Part shown: positions 1 through 43,664 of the stretch, piece by piece
How the letters are laid out: each line of letters begins with the position of its first letter
Position numbering within the stretch: position 1 is the first letter of the stretch
Assembly (NCBI GenBank): GCA_963978895.1
Contig: OZ022247.1
Coordinates: forward strand, 5,047,266 to 5,111,265
DNA: 64,000 nucleotides
Reading direction: 5' to 3'
Source: Erpobdella octoculata
Lineage: Eukaryota; Annelida; Clitellata; Hirudinida; Erpobdellidae
Position numbers and translations under genes: made by a program
Notes under the pieces: model-generated
The model's database searches: none
What the model saw: only the letters and a program-made list of their open reading frames with translations
Told to the model about the DNA's origin: nothing

Positions 1-838
1 CATGGAGACATTTAATACTTAATGGGAAATTCTCATGAGAGATAGAGTAGGGCTGTCAATTTTTTAAATAAATAAAAATAAATAATTCCTTTTTAACGTT
101 CCCCGTTGCCAACCCGAATGAAAGGGTTTGATCACTCCGCCCACTTATTGATTTTCTCAAAAGCTTTTCCACGTTTCACTTCCGATTGGTCGCCCAGTGG
201 AACTGGGACCGCCCATTCAAGAAGTGCTTGTTTGAATGAAACGATGAATCGTTTATTAAGAAGGCTGCCGACCAATTGAATCTGTTAAATCTTCAATCGT
301 GCTAGTAGACTGAGTGTTTATATAATTTTTTAGCTAAAAAGTTTCTCCAAGTTGTTGTTTACTGTCAATCGGAGTAGAAGTTTTTTTCAGTTGCGCAATC
401 GGTTATTAATAAGTCTGGTTTTGCCAACGAGGTTAGTTTTCAGGTTCATTGGAAAAAATTAAATTTTGTTAATATTATGACAGTGGCGTAATTTAACCAA
501 ATGTTTGGGGGAAAGGGAGCAAATTTTAAAAGTTTTCATAATACGCTTATTTATTATATCAAAAATTTTATTTTAAAGATTCATTTTAAGTAGATAATGA
601 CTCAAGCAAAATATAAAACTAAAACTTAGTATGCAATCACAACAAACTAAAAATTGAATAAAGTAAAAAACTTCAATAAATTCATTTTTTCTTATTGAAA
701 CAATCATGAAAAGCTTTTTTATTTTAGTTTTTTAAATAATAAAATCACGAATTAATTCCTTTTCGGTATCGGTTCCTTAACGTTGCTGTATGTCCGCCAT
801 CAATAATGAAAGTCTTCCCTTTCCACAGGCTGCTTCTA
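1..838. other. AT-rich intergenic DNA, no gene recognised
   Basis: No open frame of useful length, no splice-bounded coding block and no RNA gene was recognised here. The stretch is AT-rich with short A and T runs. It lies about 3 kb upstream of the engrailed start codon, so regulatory DNA is possible, but nothing specific can be read from it. Confidence 0.5.
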
Positions 839-1003
839 GTGGTATTGCGGTAAATCGTTCGTCAGTTGGCCTAAGGACGGCGAATCGAACCTAACCAGCG
901 CCACCAGTGTCCGTACGCGGGGTGGGGGGAGGCATGCGCCATAAACAACTGTCTCTGATTGTTTTAGTGGTTCTCACACAGGCTTCTGAACCACTCTAAA
1001 CCA
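839..1003 (+). mobile_element. tRNA-derived SINE, family A (copy 1)
   Basis: The head reads GGTATTGCGGTAAATCGTT, like a pol III A box, and is followed by a degenerate B-box region (GGCGAATCGAACC). The 3' part contains a short hairpin, AGTGGTTC ... GAACCACT, followed by CTAAA. A second copy with the same head and the same 3' hairpin lies at about 23624-23770. Two copies sharing both ends make a dispersed SINE more likely than a tRNA gene; no cloverleaf is intact. Confidence 0.6.
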
Positions 1004-2024
1004 TGTCAATTTAATTATGACTCTGAAATAAAAGACTTTGTTTTTTCAAGATAGGCAGATAGCACAGATGTTGAGTTTGGATAAAAAGGGCAACAGAACA
1101 ATCATTCCCGGACTAAATTTTGTCTTTTTGGGTTTTGACTTTTTTTGGAAAAGCTGCTTAATATTGATAGAAAGCATGAAATTTTTTCCCAGCACCCTTG
1201 ATCTCTGACTTTTCTCCCTGTGGCGTTTGGCTACAAGGTATTAAATAATAACTTTTCTCGAAACAAACCGTTGACCGGGACAGGAGGTGTGAGGTAAACG
1301 CTATTCAACGTTTCCTCCAAAAAAATTGACGACGAGGGGATGAACACGAGTCTATTTTCGCATAATTTGCGTCAATTTTTTTTCGGCCTTTCTTATTGGC
1401 ATCAGCTCCCTCGACAAGCTGCTATCATTTAATCCGCTCCATTTATGAAGATTTTTGGCAAACGTTTAGATTATATTTGCCCAGCGTAACTTTCAAACTT
1501 TTCTATATATTATAACTAGCATTGTGGTGAAAAAATTTTTGGAGAAAAGCAAAAACAATAACAAAACAAAAAATTAACTTCATTTTAGGCATGAGATTAG
1601 AGTTGTGACTTTTAAAATGATATGATCGTGGCATTGTTCCTGAAATTTGAAATTCATTTACTTGTATTTTATTTTAAAATATTTGTTTAACGTACGAATT
1701 CAGACTATTACAAAATTATTGAATATTTTCAATGAAATTACATCCACGACAAAATACCACACGATATTGATGATACACTTGTCATGATATAGTGATAATC
1801 TGGTATTATCGGTCAATCTGTATTATCTTTCAAACAAATAAAAATTAATAAATGTTTTTAATGCACAGTAATAACCTATAAATATATAAATAGCCATCTA
1901 TTATTCTAATTATATGTTAATTAATGCATTCCAGTTAATATTCATCTGATGATGAGTCGACGTTTAATTATTGTACTTATATACACGTTGAAAATATGGC
2001 AAATTAACCGCATTCGCGACCCCG

Positions 2025-2025
<1 letters not shown>
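1004..2025. other. AT-rich intergenic DNA, no gene recognised
   Basis: Both strands were read and no coding block, tRNA or repeat family was recognised. Short AT-rich runs only. Confidence 0.4.
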
Positions 2026-2069
<44 letters not shown>

Positions 2070-2317
2070 AGTTTATAGTCCTTTACACTAGGTGTTTTAA
2101 GACTGAAATGGCTGTGTAGAAAGCACCTAAGTACTTCCTGTCGTAGATCATATTTGATCTTTTCAACTGTCCCTCCTCCTTTATCCAGGCTTGGGACTGG
2201 CTCGCATATAGCGAGGCGGAGTTGCGACCCCGCTTTCAATGCGATCCGATTTTATGGATACCGTTCATCGCTTCATAGCGGTGTTCCACTGTACCGAGTT
2301 GTCTTGAACAGAGTATT
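2026..2317 (-). mobile_element. 3' end of a non-LTR retrotransposon or SINE with poly(A), minus strand
   Basis: A run of 39 T residues (2026-2064) is a poly(A) tail when read on the minus strand. Upstream of it, on that strand, lies a segment containing GCCTGGATAAAGGAGGAGGG followed by CAGTTGAAAA. A related segment with GCCTGGATAAAAGAAGAGGG and CAGTTGAAAA occurs on the plus strand near 6906-6945. A GGATAAAGGAGGAGGG-type block resembles what I recall of RTE-like 3' ends in animals. Only a 3' fragment is present and no ORF accompanies it. Confidence 0.5.
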
Positions 2318-3433
2318 CATACATACATACATACATACATACATACATACATACATACATACATACATACATACATACATACATACATACATACATACAT
2401 ACATACATACATACATACATACATACATACATACATACATACATACATACATACATACATACATACATACATACATACATACATACATACATACATACAT
2501 ACATACATACATACATACATACATACATACATACATACATACATACATACATACATACATACATACATACATACATACATACATACATACATACATACAT
2601 ACATACATACATACATACATACATACATACATACATACATACATACATACATACATACATACATACATACATACATACATACATACATACATACATACAT
2701 ACATACATACATACATACATACATACATACATACATACATACATACATACATACATACATACATACATACATACATACATACATACATACATACATACAT
2801 ACATACATACATACATACATACATACATACATACATACATACATACATACATACATACATACATACATACATACATACATACATACATACATACATACAT
2901 ACATACATACATACATACATACATACATACATACATACATACATACATACATACATACATACATACATACATACATACATACATACATACATACATACAT
3001 ACATACATACATACATACATACATACATACATACATACATACATACATACATACATACATACATACATACATACATACATACATACATACATACATACAT
3101 ACATACATACATACATACATACATACATACATACATACATACATACATACATACATACATACATACATACATACATACATACATACATACATACATACAT
3201 ACATACATACATACATACATACATACATACATACATACATACATACATACATACATACATACATACATACATACATACATACATACATACATACATACAT
3301 ACATACATACATACATACATACATACATACATACATACATACATACATACATACATACATACATACATACATACATACATACATACATACATACATACAT
3401 ACATACATACATACATACATACATACATACATA
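2318..3433. repeat. Perfect (CATA)n tetranucleotide microsatellite, about 279 copies
   Basis: The unit CATA repeats without a visible interruption for 1116 bp. It opens long reading frames on both strands (repeating I-H-T-Y on plus, C-M-Y-V on minus), which are artefacts of a 4-bp unit giving a 12-bp codon cycle and are not genes. The array abuts the LINE-like 3' fragment on its left and ends 344 bp before the engrailed start codon. Confidence 0.97.
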
Positions 3434-3777
3434 AGAAAGTATGCATGGTATTAAATAGAAATTGGAGAAAGATCTTTTATTATCGCTACCTGGAAAATTG
3501 TCAACCATCGGTTGCATAAGTTTTGTTTAACTTATAAGCATTAAGAACGAAAAATATTTGAAAAAAGTTTAGTCTATTTTATTCTCGAAGGAACGATGTA
3601 GGTGATTTTTGTCCCACAATTGACGCCACTGAATTTTTGTATACATTTGCTTTAAAGCAGCCCAGTTGAATTATGTTACTTTATTTCTTTGAATTTTTGT
3701 ACAGTTGAAATTACTTCAATCATACAGAAAAAAAGAAAAAGTTTTCATGAAATAATAATAAAAATAACACCAATAAA

Positions 3778-12236
<8,459 letters not shown>

Positions 12237-12442
12237 TTTCTAAAACTTTTTGTATGAAAACGACATCATCATATTCTTCATCATAAAACGTCACATATGG
12301 ATCTTTCCGACTGATTACTAAGTGGCAGACTCCGATCGTCTGGGCTTGTCTGGCCAGACAAATGGAGGACTTGCTTAAGAAAGCGACAATATGGTTACTT
12401 TAACACAATTGTTACTTTTCTCTCTTTTTTTCTTTCTCAACC

Positions 12443-12530
<88 letters not shown>

Positions 12531-13736
12531 AACATCTTGCGATAAGTGCCTCGTGCTATTGAAACGTGTCCTTCATCATCATCTTCTTCTTATGTCAGAC
12601 ATTTAATCTGTAGTAATTTATAGCTGGAAAGCTGCTTCGTGTAAATATGCAGTATTTGTGCCTAACTGTTAATATTTGTTGATTAATTATATATTTAGCA
12701 AGATGGCTTCATTGCTTGCCTTGAATGAATCAATAAATTTTTCCAACACAAATCAAATTTGTCTGTCTGTGTGTGCGTGTGCAGTGTGTGCGTATGAACG
12801 CCTCTAGTTAGATAACAGATGTAACGACTAATCATTAAGTCCGGTGATGTTCTGTGAAAAATCTGGACCAACAAAAATACTCCGATTTTAAACACAAGAA
12901 TACAGCAGATAAAGACTTTTTTGATTTCCTCAGGCCATGTTCACCTCTTAGTAGATAGTCGTTGGTAGAACCTTTGAGCCTCAACCAGCAACTGCGTAGC
13001 TCTAGTGCTTAACTTCATTTTACGGAATAAGTATAAATATTTTTAAAAAGTTTGTGATCTTATAAGTATTTTATAGGTATAGTTATATTAACGATCTTCT
13101 ATTTTAGCTTAACCATTATTTAATAATATTAACTACTCATCATGTATGAAAACATATAATCCACATCTAAATTTAATTCAAAATTATCTACGGCTATTTT
13201 TAGATTTAATTTACAACCAATCGGGTTCAATTCGGTTCGCCGTCGTTCAAAACGTTTATTAGATTCACTCACCAGGTACAAACGAACGAATACGAATACG
13301 AAGATGATGAATGAATTCGATTCGAATTTAACTTTTCGAGCGAAACTCATCGATCATTCCAAACGAGATGTTATTAATTTATTATTAAATGCTTAACTCC
13401 GAGCAGCGCCACCGAAGAAAATAAATCACATTCGTGTGTCTTCTTGTTCGTGCACATCACTGCAACGTGTTCTCGTTCACTTTTAAACATCTACCGTTTG
13501 TTATCTTCTGCAGAAGATGGATAGACTGCCTGAGAAATTAAAGAAAACCTTTGCAACCAAAATTTATGTCACATGCTAACAATAATAAACATACACAAAA
13601 ATTAATCAAATGTTTCGGCTGTTACATTTATATTACGTTACTTTAATTACACTATTTTCAGTTTACATTACATTTAATTACCAATGGTTTCAATGCTCCC
13701 TCCAATAACGTGACTTTTTAAGGACGACCTCATTAA
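12237..13736. other. Downstream of engrailed: 3' UTR and intergenic DNA
   Basis: Follows the engrailed stop codon. It holds a (CT)n tract (12444-12528) and AT-rich sequence. No second gene was recognised. The engrailed 3' UTR end cannot be placed with confidence. Confidence 0.5.
12444..12528. repeat. (CT)n microsatellite
   Basis: Pure CT dinucleotide run with a short TCTCTTCTCT variant at its left edge, about 210 bp after the engrailed stop codon. Confidence 0.95.
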
Positions 13737-14043
13737 TATGATGACCTCATGAACATGACCTCATGAACATGACCTCATGAACATGACCTCATGAACATGA
13801 CCTCATAAACATGACCTCATGAACATGACCTCATAAACATGACCTCACGAACATGACCTCATGAACATGACCTCATAAACATGACCTCATGAACATGACC
13901 TCGTGAACATGACCTCATGAACACATGACCTCATGAACACATGACCTCATGAACACATGACCTCATGAACACATGACCTCATGAACACATGACCTCATGA
14001 ACACATGACCTCATGAACACATGACCTCATGAACACATGACCA
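13737..14043. repeat. Minisatellite whose unit switches from 14 to 16 bp
   Basis: The left half repeats ATGACCTCATGAAC (14 bp, with CATAAAC and CACGAAC variants). From about 13920 the unit becomes ATGACCTCATGAACAC (16 bp) and is more homogeneous to the end. A 2-bp insertion that then spread by tandem amplification explains the switch. Confidence 0.93.
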
Positions 14044-15251
14044 CGTTCAAATGTTTTCTTCTACCCCCGATGCCTTCACACCGCCTCTGACTCCGCTAAA
14101 TAGATGCCCATTCATCGTCGGTTAATGATGCTCCACCATGCAGAACAAATGTATTAATTTCTGTTCAGTTAATTACATAACATCAATCACATCTTTCTAA
14201 GGAAGCCAATCATGCTCACTCCAGCATCAATCACTTGACATGACATTTGTTTCGACAAGCTAATTAAGATATAAGTTGCTATCTATCTCAACCTTTTCTT
14301 TTTGAATCAGCACGATTTTTACACCTGGTAGAGATGACTGCAATTTATTTATCAGATGAAACTTGAGCTGCTTAAAGCAGGAATGCATATATTTTTACAT
14401 TTTTGCACAAATGCATTGCACGTTTGAAAAACCTTTTTCGATGAAGATATGAGTTTCACTTGATGAGATGAAAACAATGTTAAGACTTCTTTATATCTTC
14501 AGCTGCCCGTTTCTTATATATCCTTCAAGATATCACCAACTGAACAGTTTTTGTTGGGTTGCTGCTTAACCCTCATATACAAATTACTTCAAATTAGTAC
14601 ACTTTTCAATTACCTGCTGAAAATTCAAAAACTAAATTAATTCTAAAAATTAATTCAATTTATATGAGTAAAATTTTAGAAAAAAGATCATGGATAGAAT
14701 AGTGAAAGATTTGTTTAACTTATCTTGACGATATTTGCCACGACTTTTGGTTAGGGTTAATTGTGAAATGGCTAATAATTGCAACATCTTTCTATTATAA
14801 TAATTTGTAAGTTTTCGCGACAGATAACTTTAAAAATTCGGTATCTTTTCTCAGCATAACGCTGCATCGATTTTCAATTTGATATCAAAGGTCTAGCAAA
14901 ATCCGTTTCGATAGAGATGATCGCGTGAGTTGAGCGGCGGTCGTTATCCATTGATTGTTGAGCGGGAACGCTGCGATATTAAGTGAACAATTTGACTTTT
15001 GAATCCAAATAAATCTTGTACAAATAGCTGTGGAATAATTTCAAGTTGAAATGGTTTTCTTTTGCTTTATTTCAGAACCGGTTTCTATATGGGTGCAAGT
15101 AAACAGTAAACATAAAACACTTGGACGATATTTAAATACTTTCAATTTACATGACGTTAAAGATACAATAATAATGACTCTATCGGAAGCATCGTTATTA
15201 TTTAAGTTGGTTCATTTATTGGTAACTGAAACAGTCTAGAGTAAGAGATTC
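14044..15251. other. AT-rich intergenic DNA, no gene recognised
   Basis: Nothing recognisable beyond AT-rich single-copy-looking DNA. A 62-aa open frame at 15051-15239 has no motif and is not supported. Confidence 0.4.
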
Positions 15252-15531
15252 ACTAGAGATGGTTTGGGTCGGATGGGTAAAGCCGGGTAAAGCTGGGTTG
15301 ACCCATTGGTCGGGTTGGATTGGGTTGGGTCTGTTTTTTTGACACATGCGTGGGCTAGGTTGGGTGGGAAAAAAATTTAAAGACATTTTTATAATTAACA
15401 AAAAATTTATAACTGTGGGTATTGTTGGGTTGGTTTAGAAAATTTAACTTTTCAGGTGGGTCGTATTGGGTTGAGAAAGTGGTAGGTTGGGTTGGGTTTG
15501 GTCGCCAAAAATGAACCCATGTTCACCTCTG
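15252..15531. mobile_element. Second copy of the GGGTT-rich hAT-type MITE, inverted
   Basis: The right end AACCCATGTTCACCTCTG matches the inverted repeat of the element at 8602-8902. Inside, both copies share a TTTCAGGTGGGT or TTTCTAGTGGGT-like block next to AAAATTTAACTTTTC and a CATGCGTGGG block. The left end (AGAGATGGTTTGGGT) has diverged and no clear 8-bp duplication remains, so the exact left border is uncertain. Confidence 0.65.
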
Positions 15532-16081
15532 AATCATCACAGTAAAAACTTTTTTGGTGGTTTTCATTTTATAAAAACGTAAAATATATAAAAAAAACTT
15601 AAATTATTTTTTTTCTCCATTCAATAAGATGATTTTAACAAGTTAAAAGCAGTGCCAGAGCTATGTTATGAGTGGCCTCATCCACATTAGTGCATAAGTG
15701 GGTCCCTGTGCCTGCACCCCTCATCGTTACATGTCTATTACATGGGTGTCGATAGCGGTGGTTGTCGTACTGCATTTTCAGATTATAAATTTTTTTTTTA
15801 ATAATCAATGACGTGGTGGTGAAGAAATGATTGACATAAATCCTCATTAAAATCAAGTCACCATAACTTTGAAGCCCTTCAAATCCCGAAACCTTCGGGG
15901 TGCGCTAACTACGGCACTACTCCCCCCCCCACAGTAGGATCAGTAGGAAAACATCTGTTTAATGTTTAATTTCGAAATTTTGCATATGCCCTTTTTGAGC
16001 GACAGAGCCACACATGATCATTGAACTGGCCTTGTATCGTTATATATCTAATCTATATAGGTACCTTGCCTCTAAAACAGC
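15532..16081. other. Intergenic DNA between two hAT-type elements
   Basis: No coding block recognised. Includes a C9 run near 15921 and a short CCTTCGGGG motif of unknown meaning. Confidence 0.4.
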
Positions 16082-16089
16082 CTGATGTG

Positions 16090-17415
16090 CAGGGCCGTAA
16101 CCAGGAATTTGGAAGTGGGGGGGCCGAACAACTTTTTGGGGGGGGCACTGTATAAATTTTCTAATCACATAAATTGCACATTCCAGTGATTTAACCCCCA
16201 AAATGTGCTTCACGCAAAAAACAGGTTTAGCGATTGAAATTTGAATCTTAATCTACCATATTTAATTGAATTTGAAAATATTCTGAATCAACATGTAAAA
16301 AAAACACATCACATGGATCATAATGTCAGAGAACAATACGGCGCGATTTTTGGGCAAACTTTTCTATGAAAGTGTTCAAATCTACTTTTAGCGTAAAATC
16401 CTTTACGCTCAAAGCCCATTGGTTGGCGATAAGGCCGCAGAATCCGCGTGAGAGTGGAGAAACCGCTGGTGATTGCTTAGGCATACAGCTGATACACATT
16501 TGGAAATGCATCGCGGTACTGCAGCATTGCATATGTTGCATCTTCCTACGACGAATTTGGCTGGAATTTGTTACGGCACAGTTGCATTGCACTAGGCAAT
16601 TCGCTAGGAAGGGCAACTTGGTCGAGGCAAAGGAAGTTGCTGAGTGGTGGTTCCAAGCACAACCATTTGACAACCATTGCAGATTTATAAGAGCCAGTCC
16701 ATCTTTGAGCAAGTAACCGCTTTATTGTGTCACCTACATACAATTGCTCATATAAGTTTAAAAAGTTGTTTATCTTCTCTGATTCCATAGCGTGCGCAAC
16801 CACATGATGGAGTTGGCGATGCAGTGCACGTACGGAATTCGGCGGCCCAGAGTGTCTTGCAATATTTTCTAGACACCTCTCTTTCTGCCGTTCATTACAC
16901 TGGCGTCGTCATAACATTGACTCAAAATTCGAGCGGGGTCCAGCTGCTGAGCCTGAAGCTCTGTAAGCAGCGAATGTGTCAGGCTTTTAGAATCTAACTC
17001 ACTAGCCTTGATCATTGAGGTCATGTGCTCTATTGCCTTTCCACGACGCACATAGCGAATGACAATTGACATATCCTCAACATTGCACTGATCTTGACTT
17101 TCGTGGCACTTGATCGAATACCAGTTAATGTAAGAATCTTTGCATTCTTCGACAATCAAAACTTGTACCATCTGTGCCATCAATTCGGTTACCTCGTTTT
17201 GGATAAAAGAAGACATGTACTTGGCATTTTGAGGCATGTTTTTTAAATCATACACAATTTATCATCCTTTGCCTACATTTGCTTTGTTGAACTAGACAGC
17301 AATACAAAAAACTGGGGGGGCCTGATTGAGCTGGGGGCCCGACCAAAACTAGGGGGGCCTGAACAAAACTGGGGGGGCCCAGGCCCCCCCGGCCCCATAG
17401 CTGGTTACGGCCCTG
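16090..17415 (-). mobile_element. hAT transposon, decayed, with exact TIRs and 8-bp target duplication
   Basis: The ends CAGGGCCGTAACCAG and CTGGTTACGGCCCTG are perfect inverted repeats. Both sides carry CTGATGTG (16082-16089 and 17416-17423), an exact 8-bp target duplication. G-rich subterminal blocks (GGGGGGGCC) sit next to both ends. Inside, minus-strand frames retain pieces of a hAT transposase: 17255-16869 ends with QCYDDASVMNGRKRGV, which resembles the DUF4371-type catalytic block (FDGASVMSG), and 16803-16546 continues after a frame change with VVAHAMESEKINNF and a RWTGSYKSA block. The frames are broken, so the copy should not make an active enzyme. Confidence 0.93.
16546..17255 (-). 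pseudogene. hAT transposase fragment, frameshifted
   Basis: Two minus-strand frames (17255-16869 and 16803-16546), with a short open piece between them in another frame reading roughly HCIAHQLHH, together look like the central part of a ZMYM1/DUF4371-like hAT transposase. The N-terminal zinc finger and much of the C-terminal dimerisation region are missing. It lies entirely inside the TIR-bounded element. A third overlapping frame at 16712-16326 is partly a shadow. Confidence 0.75.
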
Positions 17416-17423
17416 CTGATGTG

Positions 17424-18412
17424 ATTGATTGATTTGCATCTATCAAGAAAATTTACATCCTCACATCGTAGATTTTATATTTTTTGCTTTATGTGGTCAA
17501 CATTTTTAAAGTCTCTGGTCATAAAAAATAATAAATTGGCTTAGGTCATTTTTTCTGAAAAGAAAGTTCTTAACTTAGTTGTTATACTTGAATCATTCCT
17601 TTTTGATATGTCTAAGAATTACGCTTGCGGGCTGCAAAAAAAAACTTTCAAGTTGACGAATAGTGTAACTTGCAAATCTGCAGAAACTATCTATAAAAAA
17701 AAATTAGAAACAATTTTCGTTTGTTTCTCCAGGTTTTGAGTAATTGAAACATGCACACAATTTTTTGAGAGGATCCCCCTAAATATCGAACCGCAACTCA
17801 ACTTCAAACGATAAATTCAGACGTGATAAATTCTTAATTGTTATTTCAGCCTCGAGACAATTTATTAAACTTCAACACCTGTCTTTTATGCAGTCCTACG
17901 ATTTCTCGATTTATCGGCAAATTCTTCGGCCACGATCAGTAAAAGTGTATTAAGCTTATCCACACCGTAGAATAATCACAATTATCTGTTAACAAGCGAT
18001 CGTTACAGCGCTCATATGCGGGTAAGTAAAAATATGTAAAAAAAGTGGATTAAATGTGAGCAACATGTGGTGCGCCAAGAGCGAGGTGTATGAATTATTA
18101 CTTTTTTTTAAACACTTTTATTATACGCTTTTACTTAACTTCGCTGTAGAGTCTGTTAGTTGTTATTATAATGTAGTAATCAATTTTAACTCACTTCACG
18201 TTTTCAGATTGAGCTGAAATTTTTCAGGCGAATGGTATGGTGATGGCGATGATGATAGTTAAATTTTATAATTATTTTGGTTTGGGTTGCAAATTTGTGA
18301 CCACCAGCATTGAAATAGGTGTTTGCTCGAAAGCTTAACATTTTTCTGGGCTAAAGTAATTGATTTCAGTGAGAAAAGACGTTAAATCAAACAGCAGCAA
18401 AAACAACCTAAT
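17424..18412. other. AT-rich intergenic DNA, no gene recognised
   Basis: Only AT-rich DNA was seen between the hAT element and the next SINE. Confidence 0.4.
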
Positions 18413-18625
18413 AGTAGGTACTGCGGTTGGGCATTCGCCTGTAGACCTGAGAGAGTCGGTGGTTCGAATCCAGCCGGCGTCACAGGCGTCTGCAAAGGAT
18501 GTGGAGTGGATAAGTGCATCTAGTTCCGTCAAATGGGCCCACGAGTTGGTAAAGTTGGATAAGTTATTTGTGGTCTAGAGCTCTAATGACCAGGGCCACG
18601 TTGAACCAGTCAAACTTTATATAAA
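18413..18625 (+). mobile_element. tRNA-derived SINE, family B (copy 1)
   Basis: The A-box-like TACTGCGGTTGGGCATTCGCC region begins the element and the B box is a near-consensus GGTTCGAATCC. The body continues with GTGGTCTAGAGCTCTAATG, which also appears in the copy at about 21196-21345 on the opposite strand (GTGGTCTAGAAGTCTAACG). A tRNA gene is unlikely because a non-tRNA body follows and no full cloverleaf forms. Confidence 0.7.
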
Positions 18626-20600
18626 CTTAGAATCTGAGAGTCCCATATTTTTATTTTTATAAAATGATCTACGAAATAATTTCCGCTTAAAGAAAACAAA
18701 TATTTTTTTCTTTTTTAGTGCTTTTTGAAAAGTTTGTTTTTTGAAAAGTTTGATATAATATTTTCCTGCCGTTTCGTCAGAAAGAAAAAAGAATGAAATT
18801 TTATGTTCGCTAGAGGGACAGAATATTTTTTACTCTAGGGTTGATTTTCCATATAAAGTCAACCGCAACTACAAGTTGATTTGAACGTGAACATGGTTTT
18901 GTTTATGACACCATATCACAGGTGTTCTTAACTGGTGGGATGCACCCCTTAAAGGGGGGTGCCATTCTAGTTTAGGGGGTGCGAAAAATACAACTTTAAA
19001 AAAATTAAAATGTTAAATTTGAAACAAATATTCTAAACAATTTTAATTTTTGCGGAGAATAATTAAAATTTAAAAAAAATCTTTAAGTATAACAATGTTT
19101 GTATTTTTAAATCCTTTATTTTAACTTCACCGTGTTTGCTTGCTTGAACCATAATAGTTGGAACCCTTTACCACTAAAAAATTGGGGATGGGGGTTATTT
19201 AAATAAATTGAAAGATTCCCACTTTCTTTTCCAAAAAACCTAATGAATGTGGGGTGGTCGTAGGTATTTTTTAGTTATTTTACTTTCAACAATAGTCATT
19301 TTCCAAAATCTAGGTATTCTACCCAAAAAATTTCAATTGATATTTTGGGGATGCATCCCCCCATCCCCTGGACTTGGGCCTGCTACACATGTTAACCATG
19401 CAACACAGTAAAGATAAAAAGTTTGTCGCTTATCTGATTTTTGTTTTGTAGAATGTAAAACCAAGCAATTCCAAAGTTTAAAAATGTTGTTTCAACCACA
19501 TTTGCCGCCTATTTTTTATGAAAAGCACAAAACTAATCAAGCTTAATTCCTCCTACGTTTTTAGCAACTACACTTTTTGAATAAAAAGTTATATCAGTTA
19601 CCAATTTTATTTTTTGTATATCTGCTAAATCCTTATGAGACTCAGCCACACAGTATAAAGCTACCAAAATGTGCAGCTAACACACACAGCAGGTTTAATT
19701 AACGTAAGTTTAACTTGGGTATATTAAGTGACAGCGTTTTAATGCTGTTGTGAAGTCACATTAATGGTGGATTTCAATATTGCTCGAAAAACAATTTCTC
19801 TTTAAAAAAAAAGTGACTGAGGTTGTGCTGCTTAAAAAAATAAAATTTTATCCAGGTATTGTAATTTTTTTCGAAATTCGTTTCGTCGTCCAAAAGTTAT
19901 TCTAGCTAACTTGTTGGAGATTGAAAATTCTTGAGTTACGCGATGACTGAACAAATAAAACAGCATAATAAACCACCAAGATGAAAATTTTCAGTCGTTT
20001 ATTAAATTAATAGTTAAGCGAAATTAAAATGTATGAAAAAGTTTATATTAAACTCAAAGAGTCCTTCGGTTTAATTTTCGCTTTTCTCGCAAAGAAATTG
20101 ACAATAAATATTAAAAATCAAAACCTGAAAAACTCTATAGAATAAAAAAAAATTTCTTTAATCCATCGATATATTGGAACAAAAAATGATAGCGAGAACA
20201 AATTTGCGAGAACAAATTTGCGAGAACAAATATTTAAAACGTCGTTCAGTAGTTGCTGAAGCAGCTGAAAAACGTAGGAACGAAGCGACGGTTTTATAGA
20301 AGACATATACAAGCAGCTCTCATAGGGGACAACGTTCACGTTATCATTTGTTGTCTTGAGACAGTTAAGATATGCTCTGAAATAAGAGAGATTTTCTCAG
20401 AGGGAAGTGAGGAAAGAGAGAGAGAGACGTTGAGAGAGAGAGAGAGAGAGTGACGGGAGAGGGGACGGGAAAGGAAGTCTGAGAGATTTGATGACATAGT
20501 GTAAAGCTGTTATTGCTTAGTCTGATAGCGTAGTCTGTGCGCGTGTGCAGCGTGAATCGTATTTGGCGTGTTAGCGTTACCGTCGCCGTCAACCTAACAT
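18626..20600. other. Intergenic DNA upstream of collagen, with possible old DNA transposon
   Basis: At 18918 a sequence CAGGTGTTCTTAACTGG resembles the start of a hAT element, and at about 19345-19385 a C/G-rich block ending GGACTTGGGCCTG resembles the end of another. I could not pair either with a second inverted repeat or target duplication. Three copies of a 15-bp GCGAGAACAAATTT-like unit lie at 20190-20235 and a GA tract at 20420-20450. Confidence 0.4.
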
Positions 20601-20792
20601 CTTACTATCCGAACCTAAGCAAAGCCGGGACTATTGGATTTTGTGGTTCGGATGGATTAGGGAGTTGCTGGTACCTGCCCGCCAAAAGCGAAATCGAAAC
20701 CCCATTAAAAGTAAATTGACCACCGGCTGTTGCCTTGGATTGTAAGGTCGTTGCGAAAGAAGGTCACTTCTGGACGGCGACTGAAAATCGTT

Positions 20793-43664
<22,872 letters not shown>

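Noticed and set aside
2154..3517. Four long open frames of 371-426 aa on both strands
   Set aside because: They are translations of the (CATA)n array; a stop-free 12-bp codon cycle is expected from the repeat, and no splice or homology signal supports coding.
13737..14043. CRISPR array from regularly spaced CATGACCTCATGAAC repeats
   Set aside because: There are no unique spacers; it is a tandem minisatellite in an animal genome.
18400..18480. tRNA gene because of a near-perfect B box GGTTCGAATCC
   Set aside because: No complete cloverleaf, a non-tRNA body follows and a related copy exists, so a SINE is the better reading.
18918..19385. A hAT element from CAGGTGTTCTTAAC to GGACTTGGGCCTG
   Set aside because: The two ends are not inverted repeats of each other and no 8-bp duplication flanks them.
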